DNA of 64,000 nucleotides, taken from assembly GCF_051014445.1 (NCBI RefSeq), contig NC_135143.1, positions 3,348,001-3,412,000 of the forward strand. Direction: 5' to 3'. The stretch's first letter is position 1. Each line of letters opens with the position of its first letter. Both the position numbers and the translations under genes were made by a program. Positions 11,855 to 25,711 of this stretch are shown here, in pieces. The DNA comes from Colletes latitarsis (taxonomy: Eukaryota; Arthropoda; Insecta; Hymenoptera; Colletidae). The notes beneath the pieces were generated by a model that did no database searches, was not told the DNA's origin, and saw nothing but the letters and a program-made list of their open reading frames with translations.

Positions 11855-14800
11855 TATATGCACTCCTCGATTAACTATCGAATGTTCCAGCGTCTAAAGT
11901 AGGGCCTGCTAGGATTGATGAGTCCACTAGCAGGCCCAGGACGAAATGCTTTTCCCTTTTCCTTTCCTTTTCTTTTACCTTTTGTTACCTCGCTTTCATC
12001 CACCAACAGCAAGCCGCCACAAATATCCTCTCGCAAACACCGACCCACTATAAGTTGAAAATTCCCCCGGTGTATTTCAAGGTAATCTACGACTTAAATT
12101 CTCCGGCGGCCAATAAAAATGAAACGCCTTCGCAAGAAAACGCTTCAACGAACGCGGAACGATTTTTCTATTCTCGTTTCTCTTCTACCTTTATTATTTC
12201 TACTTTTCCTTTTTTACTACCGGAAAATAAGACACAGGGTGTAACGTATATCCTGGGTAATTGACGTTTAGAATTTTCTATTTTTAATTTTATAAACCGT
12301 AATTCGTAAGCTTTTTTAAGACTGGCCAAAGTATCTCACTTAATATAATTTGGTATTCCTTGTAGAACCCATCGTTTCTGCTTTTTACAATACATTTAGA
12401 ATACAATTTTTGTCCAGAAAAGTTACTTACAGTTAAACAAATCCATACATTTTTGTTAAAGAAAAAGCAGAATTGCAGAAAAAAGATTCTAGTTCCTAAC
12501 TATGTATAGGGACATAAATGATAGCACAATTGCATAATTCGAGAGTTCACTGTACAAATTAATTATCGAAGCACAAAATGGCTACAAGTCCGGAACATGG
12601 TCAAATAGAATTAAAACTATATAAGATATAAACTACAACAAAAATTACGTTTAGTCACAGATCTGTTAAGATTCTTCTCAGTCTGCTTCGACAAGGCTAT
12701 TCTAGGCAGATCCTGTTTTAGGTGTGTTGACTTGGAAGCAGTCTCTTACGTGTGAAGCTTTTAAATCAATCTCAGTAAGTTACTAAATTCATCGAAGTGG
12801 CGGAAACAAGTTAATTCGACTTGGTTGACACCTCTGACGCTGCAAGATTCATGGCATTTCGTTCAGTATGGAAGGTAGCGATACCACCAAACAGAATAAA
12901 GAATCGAACATTATGCTTTCCGTAAGGTTTTCTAGGCTACCACGAGCAGGATTCTTCGGTAATCCCTTCACGCTCGAATGTCGAACTAGAGGCAACGTAA
13001 GTTTGCGGAATCGTCAATCAGGCTTCCAGTTAACATTCAGTCGGTTGTTAATTAGGATGCGTGGGAGAGCTTATGCTTCCATCAGTCAGTTTAGTCGTAG
13101 AAGCACTTAGGTTTCGTACGGTTAGGAACAATCCGACTTCCGGTTAACAGTCACTCGAGATCCAGAAGCAATCAATAGGGTTAAGAGTCTTCGGTAATTT
13201 AAGGGATTAGGCTGTTGTACCATTTAGTCATTCAAATGAACAGTTTACCAACGTTTATACAGCAGAATCGTTCCTCTTATATGTATACAAGAATTCATAA
13301 TGTGTATGGACTCTATTAATCAGTATTAGTTTTTAATAAATTCACTACAAGTAGAAATTATCTTGAAATCTATAAATCGTTGAAATTCGGAAAAAATCTT
13401 TAAAACCATTGTCGAAGTATCTTTCAACTCCACTTTCCTGATTTTTTAATTAACATTGGCAGTTACCATGTCCACCGTAAGTAGATTATCTAGAAATTTA
13501 TACATCGTTGGTATTTAATAAAGTCTGCTTAAAAAGTGCACAGTGCTGTAGGAATTTCGACAGGAATGTCGTTGGTTTATTAAGAATATTGTATATTCTA
13601 TCCTGTATATAATGTACCTTAACTACAGTTTCTGAATATTACATGGCTTACAATAATTCGTATTAAATCTTCTTTGAAGTAAAATTTTTGAATATATATC
13701 TATTTAGATTATTTACTTATTCTTAAATAGGAGCTATTTGGAATGCCATTATTCCTAACAAAATTGCTATTTTCTGTCATTTTTCAATTAAACAAAAGTT
13801 CTAGATACTTTTCGTTTTTCATTATTACTGAGCGTTTAAAATGTAAAAGTTTATCCATTTCCCTATGATGTTATGTAATTCCATTTCTATCTATCCTGTG
13901 TTGTAATTTTTTATTCATTTTAAAGGAACTAATGTGCTAAATAGGAACTCTAATAGTTTTTTAAAAAGAATACAAAAATATATCAATTGACGTATAGAAA
14001 AGTATATATTTTCAATCAAAAAAATAGTAATGGCCTTGATTTTTTATCGAATAAAAAATATTTTGGTAATTTTTACTATTACAATTTCTTGTACTCAATT
14101 ATTGAGTACTGACTAACTCTTTTTATCGATTTAGCAGAAATGCCTGAAATATCGTAGTGATCACTTTAGTATAGGTATGGGTGTTTGGGAACAAATACAG
14201 AACTTTGCATCTGTGTAAAACTTTTTCTTTAGTTTCTAAAAATAAAATATAAAATATATTTAAAAAACGAATTCTTATCTCTTAAATATATATTTAAAAA
14301 AACATTGTATATTGTATTAATTTTGACGGTTTAATAATGGTGTTGATTTTAATTTTTTCCGTTTCGGGTAAAGTCGAGCAGCTAAAATTGACTTTAAATT
14401 CAAGTTTAACACCCCCAAATTAACATTCAGAAAATCATGAAGATATTTTTTGGTATTTTTTTTAACTCAATTTCAGATTGGTAAATATTTAACATAAAAA
14501 ATTGGAACAAATTGTTAATATTGTAAATAAATAATTTTGTACTTTAAAGGGCATTGTGATATTAAATATAACTTATAAAAATCAAATTAAAAACTTAAAT
14601 ATTTAGCAAATAGTATGTGTTTAAAGACATGCACTGAAAATTGGCAAATTTAGAAAAAGTGATCCATAGTATTAACATTTATGTTTCTTTACTAGTATTT
14701 TAAGATATAAGAATTTATAAAATATAGACTTTCATTTCTTAACTTTCATCCATTATACAACAAACTGTAGGACGTTCGAGTTTGCTAGATTCATTTGAGT

Positions 14801-15661
14801 AGTTAAATTTTTGCTCGGCTTTTTATTCAGGCCATTTGATGTTTTTGACTAAGATTAATATATTATCATACAACATTTTATTCCTTCATCAATCCATAAG
14901 TAATTAGCTTTTATAGAGTAGTTATTTCATTTTCTACCATTCGTAGTACACATAGCTCTGCAATCATTTTTAACTTTGCGATCAGTAAAAAGAATCTGCC
15001 GTGTTCGAATTTGTAAACATAAGATAACAATTTTTTTGTTTTTTATTTGTTGTTTTGTCTTTTTCTTTTGTCTTTGTTGGAAAACAAGTTTCTTTTATGA
15101 ACTTTCATCAGTTTATTTTTTCATCTTTTCAGTTTATGTATTGTTATAGTGATCCAATTTTCAATTTTTATCCCTAATGATAGGCATTATGAAAATATAA
15201 GACATTCCATTGATGTTTTTGACCAAATGGTAGCATACAATAATCCAAAACTTTAAAATGGTGTGAAAAAGTAGGATTTGGATTTTTATTAAATACATCA
15301 GTTGTAAATGCTTGGATATTATATAATCCTCAGCAACATGGCTCTATATCAATAGTAGAATTCAGAAAACGATTAATTATTTATGTCACTGTAAGAACGA
15401 AAACAACAACTTATCTCATGAAATTACGACAAACTCTAGAAAACATCGTGATATTATAAATCAAGAGGACAAAACATTGACAGTTAGAAAATGTTGTACT
15501 TTTCGCTATAAACAAAATGTTAAAAAATTCAGTACTGAAATAGCAAGACAAAAAACTATAAGAGTATTGACGTTGCAGCGATTGTCCAAACAATCCCTTT
15601 TTATGCATTCCTTGCTTTAACTAAGTGAATCATTATATGTAATTATTAATTATTGTATGTA
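11855..15661. other. Intronic sequence, mostly AT-rich
   Basis: A balanced-GC stretch at about 11900-13200 contains weak internal repetition (CTTCCAGTTAACATTCAG near 13023, CTTCCGGTTAACAGTCA near 13137) but no recognisable protein. 13250-15660 is strongly AT-rich with nothing assignable. Confidence 0.35.
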
Positions 15662-16066
15662 CAGGATGTTCGGCCACCCCTGGGAAAAATTTTAACAGGA
15701 GATTCTAGAGACCAAAATAAGACGAAAATCAGGAATACCGATTTGTTGATTGAGGCTTCGTTAAAAAGTTATTAACGTTTAAAGTTCTGTCTGTAGAACG
15801 GCAATCTGCGTACGCGTGATAGTGGTTCTCACTCACAAAACTGTAAGGCTGTCGATACGTCAGTAAGTAGAGTTTCTCATGCTAAGTGAAAACCACTATC
15901 GCATGCACGCATCTGTTCGCAGATTGCCGTCCTATGGGCGGAACTTTAAACATTAATAACTTTTTAATGAAGCCTCAATCAACAAATTGGTATTCTTGAT
16001 TTTCATCTTATTTTGGTCTCTAGAATCTTCCATTAAAATTTTTCCCAGGGGTGGTCGAACACCCTG
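15662..16066. mobile_element. Family A copy 2, short form with an extra internal hairpin
   Basis: TA-flanked, 405 bp, complete arms (CAGGATGTTCGGCCACCCC to CGAACACCCTG). Between the arms, instead of the usual 115-bp block, is a second inverted repeat: ACGGCAATCTGCG at 15798-15810 against CGCAGATTGCCGT at 15918-15930, and GATAGTGGTT at 15818-15827 against AACCACTATC at 15891-15900. The element can therefore fold almost end to end. Confidence 0.85.
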
Positions 16067-16319
16067 TATAACGCTGAAATAAAGTGTGCTTTGTTCTCTA
16101 CTACATTTTTTATAATTGTATTATTCTTTTAGTGTTAATATATATTAAAATCTTAAATTTGTCATAAAATATATGTTTTAAACATATTCAATGAATATGT
16201 CAGCGTGTACCATCACTGGTGCACACGGTCTGAATGGAAAGTTTAACGTGTACAATTATTTACATCCTATGTTTGTTAAATAATCAAAGAAACGAAAAGA
16301 AAGTGTTAGATTCGGCGTG

Positions 16320-17040
16320 AAATAGCCGGCGATACAATAACGACGCTTATTTTCTTTGAACGGTTTCGCGAAAATCGTCCCGTTTCGCGTTCCCCGACTT
16401 TTTATCGAGCCGCGTGGGGCCATGACGCAGCCTCGTTTCGGCATTACGCGTCAAACACAGTATGAAATTGTGTCCGACGGATTCAAAGGGGTCGCTAATC
16501 ACGGGGAGCTCGACGGCCACTCGAGATGCTCCAATTTTAATTAGGGAGCCCGCACGACGAACGCGATGCAGGTGGTGGGGGTAGGGGTAGGGAAAGGGGG
16601 AGCGAGCCTGAACGTGCGGAATTAACGTTGTCGTTGAAAAACTCTCGAGATTACGAGAGTCAGAAGCTGTCGTATCGGGGAATAATGCGCCACGTTTGCC
16701 ACCAGGGGGTTGCTGAGCACTCGCAAACAGTCGACGAATGCTTTTCCTCCCCCGATTGCTACGGTGGTTTGGAATTTTTTTGAACCGACGATGAGTCCTT
16801 CGCGGCAGAGGAGCGCACGGCGAATTGAATGCAAACAGCTCCAGTAGCTGTACGAGTCGATCGCTTGGTTCTTCATGTGTGCGCGCGCGTTCGTGTGTTA
16901 TTTTGTAACAGACAAGAGCACCCTGAGATCGAAGTGGTTTCCAACGATACGCGAGCCGAGGGGTTGGTATCGTCGATCGAAGGCGCGACTTCGAAACCGG
17001 GCTACGCGAGCATCCTGAATTTTTCATGTCGATATCGGTA
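16320..17040. other. GC/CpG-rich intronic island
   Basis: About 700 bp of GC-rich, CpG-rich sequence with sharp AT-rich borders. A 226-codon frame runs through it on the minus strand (16347-17027), but the translation is Arg/Ser/Pro-rich with no domain, and other frames overlap it on both strands. I read it as non-coding and possibly regulatory; a lineage-specific exon cannot be excluded. Confidence 0.4.
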
Positions 17041-17585
17041 ATTTTGCTGAAAGTTAACCGCCATCTAATCCCAACTTCTTCTCGTTAAACCATCGAATGT
17101 AGGGGATTTTTCCACTGAAAAAAGTGCAAATTAAACCGAAAGACGTTCCTGTTTAACGGCAGTTCTCGCACGCCTCACGGTGATTGCTGCGATCGTTTAT
17201 TAATTACGGGGCTAGTTTCTTTCCGCTATCACCGATAAAATTTTTTAGTTACCGTGCAGGACACCATTTTCTAGGAAAAAGAAACGAGGCCATTTGACGG
17301 GTACTCCGTTTTCTTTAACAGCCATACACGAATGAAGGTTAACGACTATTATCTGGAAGTCGTTTCTGCTTCGAGCTCGGTGGATTCTGTTAATATTTTG
17401 TATTTAGGGTAATCTAGAGGTTATACCAGGAATGTAGAACCCCTAGATTATAAGCTGCGTGCGCCATTTTAAGACGCATTGAAACATTTTGGTTTATTTG
17501 GTTGATCGTGTTTTGAGTCCACGTATTTTCAAAAAATAGTAATATAAACGCGTAGGTTATACTTTTGGAACCATATAATCTTATA

Positions 17586-17940
17586 CAGAGTGTTTCGCCA
17601 CCCCTGGGAATAATTTTAATGGGAGATTCTAGGGGTCAAAATAAGATGAAAATCAAGAATATCAGTTTTTTGACTAAGGCTTCGTTATAAGGTTATTGAA
17701 AAGTTTCAAATCATTCTGGAAAAATTATTTTTGGTTGGGGGTCAATTACAATCATTTTTTGTGAATAGACATATCCTCGAAATCCTAACTATTTTCGAGA
17801 AAAAAATTCATTACTGAAAATATATTGTCTGACCATAAGTGTCTGTTACCTTGAAAATTGAAAAGTTTCAAATTATTCTGGAAAAATTATTTTCGGTTGC
17901 GCGGGGCAATTACAATCATTTTTTGTGAATAGACATAACA
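17586..17940 (+). mobile_element. Family A copy 3, right end missing
   Basis: Starts at TA with CAGAGTGTTTCGCCACCCC, followed by the left arm. Two successive copies of the internal block follow (AAAAATTATTTTTGGTTG at about 17720 and AAAAATTATTTTCGGTTG at about 17882). It stops after AATAGACATAAC with no right arm, so it is truncated. Confidence 0.8.
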
Positions 17941-20177
17941 CAAAACATGAGTATGAAAAATAGATTAGGTTGTAAAACAGTCTTATTCGCTGAACTTCGC
18001 CCTCGCTGTTATACTTCCTGTATGTATACTACCGTTCATAAGTGTTTCGTAGATAAGATATGATTAAAAGTTTTATAACTTTATTTTATTGCTATATATT
18101 CACATAAAATTTACAAATTCTATTGGAGTTGATAGTGCACGACGTAGATTGACAAATTTCATAATATATCAATGAAAATTATTAAATATTGCGTCCATCT
18201 ATGTGTCCGCCTCTTTGAGTAATACAGTAATAATTCTTAAGATGAACATCGCTTCAGGGTTGGCATGTTCATTTTTTGTACAGCGGAGGCGAAATTCGAC
18301 AATAGCCAATATTTATATAACTCGTATAGTTTCCTAAATGTCGTCTTTCTTTGGAAAGCATAGAAGTATTCAACTTACGAGTCACGTGTTCATTTTACAA
18401 ATCATTACTGTAGATGGCGATACGTTAATCTATGTGATACAAATGTATGCATTATCCAATACAAGTGTACATATGTTAAATATTTTTGGATATAAATAGG
18501 CATTATTATCATAGACATTATATGATCGTCTAAGATGAAATCTTGAATCAAATTTATAATAGAGGGTTACACTAATATTATAATTGACATTTTTACATTA
18601 ATGTGCAAGTGTCTAAATATTTATGCACGGTAGTGTACATATATTACTTTGTTTTATTTGCTGAATATAGTGATTAAATAAATAAAAAGAAAACTAAATA
18701 GAAAACTAAAAAAGAGATTTCTTCGAAAATGTTGCACTTGATCTGACTTCCCCATATCACATTTTTTAAATTCTCTATAACAACGTGAAATATTTAACAA
18801 ATAGTCCCTAATAAATCCAATAAATTTCTGACACAAAACTAGATTGGCCTCCATCACAATATCTTTTTCGAAGAAAAAAATTGAAGTTTAAAATTTTGCA
18901 GACATTACTTTTAGCCTTCCTCGTCTCAGTGTCCGTCCCAGTAATACCATCATCGATTTCCATAGAAATTGTAAGAATCTAGAAGCCGGCCGTTATTTGA
19001 TTAATTTAAAATAACGAGAAGTCAGCGAATGTTGAGTTTTATGGTTCAATCGTGGCGAATGCTGCGTAACCGATCGAAAACATTTCACCAGCATTCCACT
19101 TTACTCGAAAATCCTTTCACGAGTTTGGAGGTTACTGAATCGAAGTACACGCTGATGGAAAAAAAGAGATCGACCATTCTCGGGTTTATGAATGGATGGA
19201 AATCTATTTAGATGGAACGTTACCGCGACTCGGGGGCAGAACGTGGAGGCCGTAACGTTCATTGTCTGCAAATGTCCCGAGTCATTTATCGGAATCGCAG
19301 ATAAAAGAAGAAAGGGAATAAAGAAGAACCGATCGGCTGAGACATTGAGGAATTTTCAACACCTTCGCCGGGTCCACCGATGGAATACAAATGTATCGAC
19401 GCGCTCACAAGCGTAATGACAATCGCATTGTTGCCGTTGCGACACGAAGCGGTCGAGATTACGCGATACAACGTTTATAGTGAATGTTGTGGTAATTTAG
19501 CACCGAGTATACACAGTATTCATGCCAAAGATTATCCTGTTTGTTGCGTCCGGTCATCGTTTACTGCTCACTTTCGACGACTTACCTCGCCATCTTTACT
19601 CGTTACGCTGAGCGCAATTTGCTATTGGAAATGCATCTCGTTTTCCATTTATTAATATTTAACGAGCTTTAATGAGGATACTTATTGGAAATCTCAACGG
19701 ATGATTGAACGCGAACAAGGGGAATTTAGAAACATAATCGCCAGGCTTGGAAAATGGAATTTTGCCGTATTTTTTAAGGGGGTGTTCTATTCTAGAGCCT
19801 TAATAAAATTTCTTTCTTTTCCATTTTCTGAAAGTACATGACGCAATTTCAAACGCAATTGTAAACGCAATTTTCTCCAAACCGTATTTTTCGAAATTGT
19901 TGCAACGATATCTCGAATTCTAGTGAATCGATTGATATTTAGAGAAAATCTTCAGCACACGTGTTCCTATCCCCTGAACCACGATTTTCCAAATCCGATG
20001 TTTCAAAAAACAGGGAATAGATTCTTTGACTTTAAAATGTGGCCAAATGTCTAGTTTTTAATATTTTTGTATTCTAGTTCCGACTATAACCATGTCCATA
20101 ATGAACAACATGATGTTTTTTGGTTTTTCCATTTTTGAATCGTAGCAACCATACAGGCATCTTTTTTTGAAGGACCT
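17941..20177. other. Intronic sequence; moderately GC-rich at 18900-19660
   Basis: AT-rich to 18900, then a mixed stretch with several 60-90 codon frames on both strands, none with a recognised domain. TTAAGGGGGTGTTCTATTC near 19775 resembles TTAAGGGGGAAGAGTC near 44064; both may be ends of a TTAA-type element, but no partner end was identified. Confidence 0.3.
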
Positions 20178-20515
20178 TTGTTAGAGTTACCATAACTTCT
20201 ACAATATTGAACATTTTTACATGCAACAAATTGTGGATATTCTTAAAATATAAATCTAAATATACATATTCAAATTTGATACAAAATTATTTCACCTTTT
20301 CTACCAAAAAATTGTAATGTACTATGAAAAAATTGATGAGCAGAACGAGCTTTACTAAAATTACCGTAACTTCTGAATATTAAATATTTTTATGTGGAAA
20401 AAATTGTGAATATTCTTGAAATATAGATCTAAATATATGTATTTAAACTTGATACAAAAATATTTCACTTTCTCCACGAAAAATTCTGAAGTACCATGGA
20501 AAAATTGCGTTATAG
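20178..20515 (+). repeat. Tandem duplication, two units of about 174 bp
   Basis: TTACCATAACTTCTACAATATTGAA at 20187 recurs as TTACCGTAACTTCTGAATATTAAA at 20361. Matching downstream blocks are TTGTG(G/A)ATATTCTT, ATCTAAATATA and TTGATACAAAA. Non-coding, old (many substitutions). Confidence 0.75.
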
Positions 20516-21039
20516 AGTACAAGAATAACCTCTTAACTCTGGGTTGGTATCGTTGAGTCAACTATGACCCATGATCGCTTAAATAATTTCTTCCCCGGTT
20601 TCTATAATAATTAATTTTCCTTTGAAACTTGTTTTCGTTTCCATTACTGTCACATTTGTTACTTCGACCTATAATTGTTTGTTATATCGAATAAAGTTTG
20701 GTTTATATTTCTTTTCATTGTTTTTATATATTATTTTAGTCATTTATCTTGAATTCTTCTCTGTAATTAATAGATCGAACTTTTTTTGTCCCGCCTGTTT
20801 ATTATCGAATTTGCATGAAATTTGCATCAAACAATGCAGATTTTTCTTTTACGTATATTACATATCTAAAAAATGATCAAAAATGGAATTGCAACCTTTT
20901 TGCAGCAAGATCTTCCATTGTTTTATTTTCTTTCTTGACTCTTGTACTGAGAATGTAGATACAACGGGTATACATCATTAGAGTACTGATATACTGATTT
21001 TGTTCTACATCACACCCATCCCAACAAGTAATTTTCTGT

Positions 21040-21267
21040 TTAACACACCTATTTGCAACAGAACTTTACGTGAAACTGCCATACCTTTTCAACCGTGCTC
21101 TCGGTTACAGTTTGATGCAGGCATTCAGCGGACTAACCGCTCAGGTGTTTGGTATTTATGCTCCCCATAGTTTAGTTAAACTCCGCCGCATGTTGGAGAA
21201 GGTTGTTAATATCTGGTTGTTCATACTTTTGAAACGAGACTACATATTACCAACGTTTAAGCGATAG
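21040..21267 (+). other. Unassigned open frame in a GC-richer patch
   Basis: A frame that stays open from upstream of 21070 to a TAG at 21265-21267. It translates to a moderately hydrophobic peptide (PYLFNRALGYSLMQAF, then SGLTAQVFGIYAPHSL). The patch is noticeably richer in G and C than its very AT-rich surroundings, and TTTGCAACAG just upstream could serve as a splice acceptor. I do not recognise the protein. It could be an exon, a fragment of a mobile element, or chance. Confidence 0.25.
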
Positions 21268-22142
21268 TTAAAATCAGGGGTTTCTCAAATTTCACCTACT
21301 CGCAGATTCCATCAATAAATTTTCTAATATATAATTCTAATTGTTTTTTTGTAATTTAAAACTGTTAAAGGAAAATATACACATACTTTTTGACACGAAT
21401 TTCTATACATTTATTTAAAATAATACTCAGAAATAAATATGGCAGAAATTATAGGACTTTATTATTTAGTTTAAATGGTTGCATATTCTATACGCTGTTT
21501 ATTAAAACAGTGTACAAAAATAATTAGTGAATTTATGCAGGATATTTTGAAGTTTAAATTAATACATATATCAATATATTTGTGTTATCGAGAATGTATT
21601 AAAATTTGATTATAAGAACTCATCAGTTTTCGTTGATTATTCTTTTTTTTTAATAAAGTTTGTTTGAGTTAATAGTTAATCGTTAATTAGTTGAAAATTT
21701 TTAATAATAGGAAAGGAATTGCAAGACAAAGAGAAAGAAATAGCCTACGAATAATTCCGATGATGCTGTTTCCTCGACATACATATATATTTATGTTAAT
21801 CCGAAGTTAACAAACAAACCTTATTAATAAAATTATATTTTATTTTATCAGGGAATGAAATGTCTCATTAGAAAGGAACACTTATTTCTTAGTAACAACT
21901 TACCCCACAGCGATAACAACTTGCCCCACGACGGGGTAAGAAGTTTCGCTTCGACTAATCACAAAAAAACGATTTTTTATGGAAAACTTATTGCAATATA
22001 TTAAATTTGAGCTGAAAATCTTAAAATATAATAAAAACAATAAATTAGTCAGGAGTGAAAAAAGTAACTACATTATTTCCTAGCCATTTTTTATGTTTTC
22101 TCAAAATCGGAACTTTTAGCCCCGGTCTCCCCTATTCAAATA

Positions 22143-22312
22143 AAACAAGAATCAAGAGTTTTAATCAAAAATCCAATAATTAAACCAGCACAAATTCGAA
22201 AAATACGTTTGGAATTTGCTCGTGAAAATGTTATCATTTGTAAACGTAAAATGTAATTAATGATCATTGATTAAAAGAGGGTAAACTTTATCGAATACAT
22301 GTACAATTTTAA
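22143..22312 (+). pseudogene. Tc1-like transposase fragment
   Basis: In-frame translation from 22143 gives LIKNPIIKPAQIRKIRLEFA then RENV, closely resembling the Tc1-family segment just before the first catalytic Asp region (pattern KP.LT...R..RL.FA+.H). After in-frame stops at 22252 and about 22273 the same frame continues IID*KRVNF, which fits the family's DWK.V.FSDE motif with the Trp codon lost and the SDE not preserved. No terminal repeats found. A dead fragment; the short length limits certainty. Confidence 0.5.
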
Positions 22313-25300
22313 ATCATTCATTAAATTTCAATTCGAATTTATGATTTTTTAGATTATTATTTGAAAGAAGTTTCTTTCCTTTAAAAATCTTTTAACGTCA
22401 TTTCCCAATAATTAAACAATATCATATTATAAAATATGATTCTGATAACGTATCATTAATTATTTCATAATAAAAATTAATTTGATTCCTGAAATTGTTT
22501 AGTTTACTTACGAACTTTCAGGGCATGAATAATCTTTTTTCTATCAAAAATTCATCAGTTTACAGAATTTTCTTTTTGAAATTGAATTCTTCGAACAAGT
22601 TATAGTGTTAAAAAAATCTGAAGTCTATTTTCAATTAACATAGTTAGGAAGCAACTGCTTTAAATATTATTTTCAGTTTCAAGCGAAACTGATATTCCAG
22701 TTAATTAAATCGTGTGTCTTTGCTTTTTCGCGTTAAACTCCGGCCTAGTTTCTCATTCTTGTTCACGGTTATCTCGTTTACGTGAACTACTTAAATGTTA
22801 AATAAATAATGTTGTCTATTCCCCCGTGGTATCAACATCAGAGTCGACGTGATATGGAAGTTTGGGCGACTACGATCGTTAAAATCACGTTGTAATTTAA
22901 TCTCAGGTTTTGAGAGTGAAGCTCAGGGCGGCGATATTTTGATAGCGAGATTCGAGATTGCAATCCTCGGTTCTGCAACAGGCGGGAGATTCAACGAGGG
23001 AGTTGGTAAATATGGTTTATGAGCGTGGCCACTATTTCCTATCAACGTTTTCAAGACTGAATTATGAAACATGCGTAAAGTACCCCGCGTAATTGGAAAT
23101 ATATTACGGTAAACGTTCGCGCAGCCGTGTAAAAGCGTTTCTACAAAATTATTTATCGCATATAAAATTCAGCTCGTTTCGTGCGATTCGCAACGATTGT
23201 TTCGTCGTGCTGAGTGACTTTTATAATTTTAGACCAACTATAAAGAAAAGGTGACCTGTTGGTGTCTTTGTTCCATTCCTGTTCATGCAAAACCACGTTC
23301 GTCGATGTAAAAACTCAATTATATTCAAGTTTTCACTTTTTTCTTAATTATGGATTCATTCCTTCAGTCAAAGAAAGATTTAGATTTCTATCAAAATTTA
23401 TTGTATGCCGAGGAAGCCTCAAAACATGACGAAAACGTTACATTAGAATCCTTGCATCTTCGAAACTTTTAAATAATAGATAAAATGTAAAGGAAAATTA
23501 TGGTTTGTCAATATTATTCGGAATTGTTTTAAGTTTTTCTATAAATGCAATCTACCAATGACATTTTATATAAATATTAATTTTTTCAATTTGCTAAACC
23601 ATATTCTGTATGAGTTCTAAAAGGAATATGTATAATGGAACAACGAGTTACTAACAAATTTTGTATTAAATTCGGTAAAATTGCAATGAAAACCTATTAG
23701 ATTTTCAAACAAATTTGCGAAGACAATTTTCAATTCAAATGAAAAAGTAGAAAATTACCAATGCGTCCATTTTTATTATTTTTAATAAACTGATGAATTG
23801 ATACATTTGAAATTAATATTTCTAAGCCCCTTACATTTAATCCATCGTTTTAACGAAGCGTAGGTTTCTAATAGACTTTTATTTAGTAATGAATATCCAG
23901 TAACCTTCAATTTCTTTTATATCCCTTGACTTTAAGTCAATTTGAGAAATTTCAAATTCTTATATACAATGTATAAATGATTTACGTAATCGATAATGTC
24001 AGTTATGACCATTGTAATTCAAGTTCTTTTAACTCTTAAGTGTCCATTTGACTCCTATTAGAATACATTAAATTTTTATTCGATGAAAATAAATTAAATG
24101 TATTGTTTGCGTAAAGAAAAAGTTGCATTTGCTTATAATAAAAAAAAAACAAATGCTTAAACTCTGATAAATGTGTAAACATGAAAATAATTTATTTATA
24201 TTTTACGCAACTAACAGTTGAAATTAGAAATTTCTATTTTAGATCGGAGTCCAACAAATTTAAATGTTTCCAATAAATATTCCTGTGCGATTCGTCGTCG
24301 AACATTTGCGTCGCGGAAAAATTGTGCAATTTTTCTTCCTGAATGTTCGGAAGCTTTCAGATTCTTCGCTTTTTTATTTCCCCCGCTAATGGCTCTTATA
24401 TATCGCGATGAAACGCGGAAGTTTGTAATAGAAAAAAGCACAGTAAAAAATTGAAAGCGCCGACAGGAAATCGGATTTATATTCCCGAAATATTTGTTTA
24501 ACGATCTGACAACTGAAAATTCATATCCTCCTTAAAATAAGGCAATTCACGGCCACTCGGTTGTTTATTTAACAGCGGATGAATGGTTTTAACTAGTTAT
24601 ATTTGCTGGCGAACTATTGATTTCGCGAGAAATATTCTTCTTTCTATTTGCATACTCTTTTATAAGCGAAAGCAGAATGAAAATATTGTAAAACCCCGCC
24701 GTGAATGTTTACTCAAACTAAAAATAAGTAAAATAATCGTTGTTGAAAACTCGGATCACGTTTGAAATAAACAAGTGTATAAAGTTAGAGAAGTTTAAGA
24801 ATTTCATTTTGGTTTGCCGGATAACGATTTAAAGTAATTTTCAATTGAAAACTGAAAAACAACATTGACTCTAAAACTAGATTTCCAGACGCCCTGTAGA
24901 GCGTCAATTTATTCGCTCATTAAATAATTATTGAACAAGTTTTAGATTTGATTTATGTTTTTGTACAGTTGATCCTCCAAGTATATCTTTATGATCAAAA
25001 AGAAAAGTTTCTGTATTTATATTTACGCTGGCACGAAACAGTTTTTCTTGTTACGTTTTGATTACTTATTTGTAAGTAGTCCGTTAATAATTTATTCGTA
25101 CATATATTGGGTTATTCGATATAATTATTCCGTTGTAAATTATGAAGAATATTGTTTCTTTGATAGATTTTTATACCCGAGGAAAAATATCTGTATAAAA
25201 TAAAAAAATTTACGATATAAGACAATACATAATTATATCAGATTAAATACAATCGTATCAGATCATATCTTACATAATAATATATTGTTTTCAAAGGTCA

Positions 25301-25711
25301 GATATAATTATGTCGTATCTTACATGTCAGAAATGAATTTATAATAAAAATTATGATGCAAATACAAACAATAATATTATTGGACAATATGCGTCCAATG
25401 CAATTTATGTTGTTATGTTTTGTGTTACGTTCAATTTACCTAGCTAAAAGAAAAACAGAAATGAAAATGAAACTTTCTAGTGCTCATTTATGTAAGATTT
25501 ACGCATCTTCATTGCATCTTCGTTGCAGCATTTTACATTACAAGCATTTAAAATAATATTTTATTGTAAACCATGTTTTTTCTCTCACCTTTACATTTAT
25601 TTTATTTATTGCATGAAACGACAGCATTATACAAATAAAACAAACTTCAATACGGTAAAAATAAAGTGTACACAGAATCGAGGTACAGATACTGTTTATA
25701 TACTGGTTATA
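22313..25711. other. Intronic sequence, mostly AT-rich
   Basis: A moderately GC-richer patch at 22800-23250 and another at 24250-24470 (open on both strands, no domain). The rest is AT-rich. No exon or repeat copy recognised. Confidence 0.35.

Noticed and set aside
16347..17027. 226-codon minus-strand open frame
   Set aside because: Arg/Ser/Pro-rich translation without a domain, overlapped by frames on both strands in a GC-rich island; best explained by base composition.
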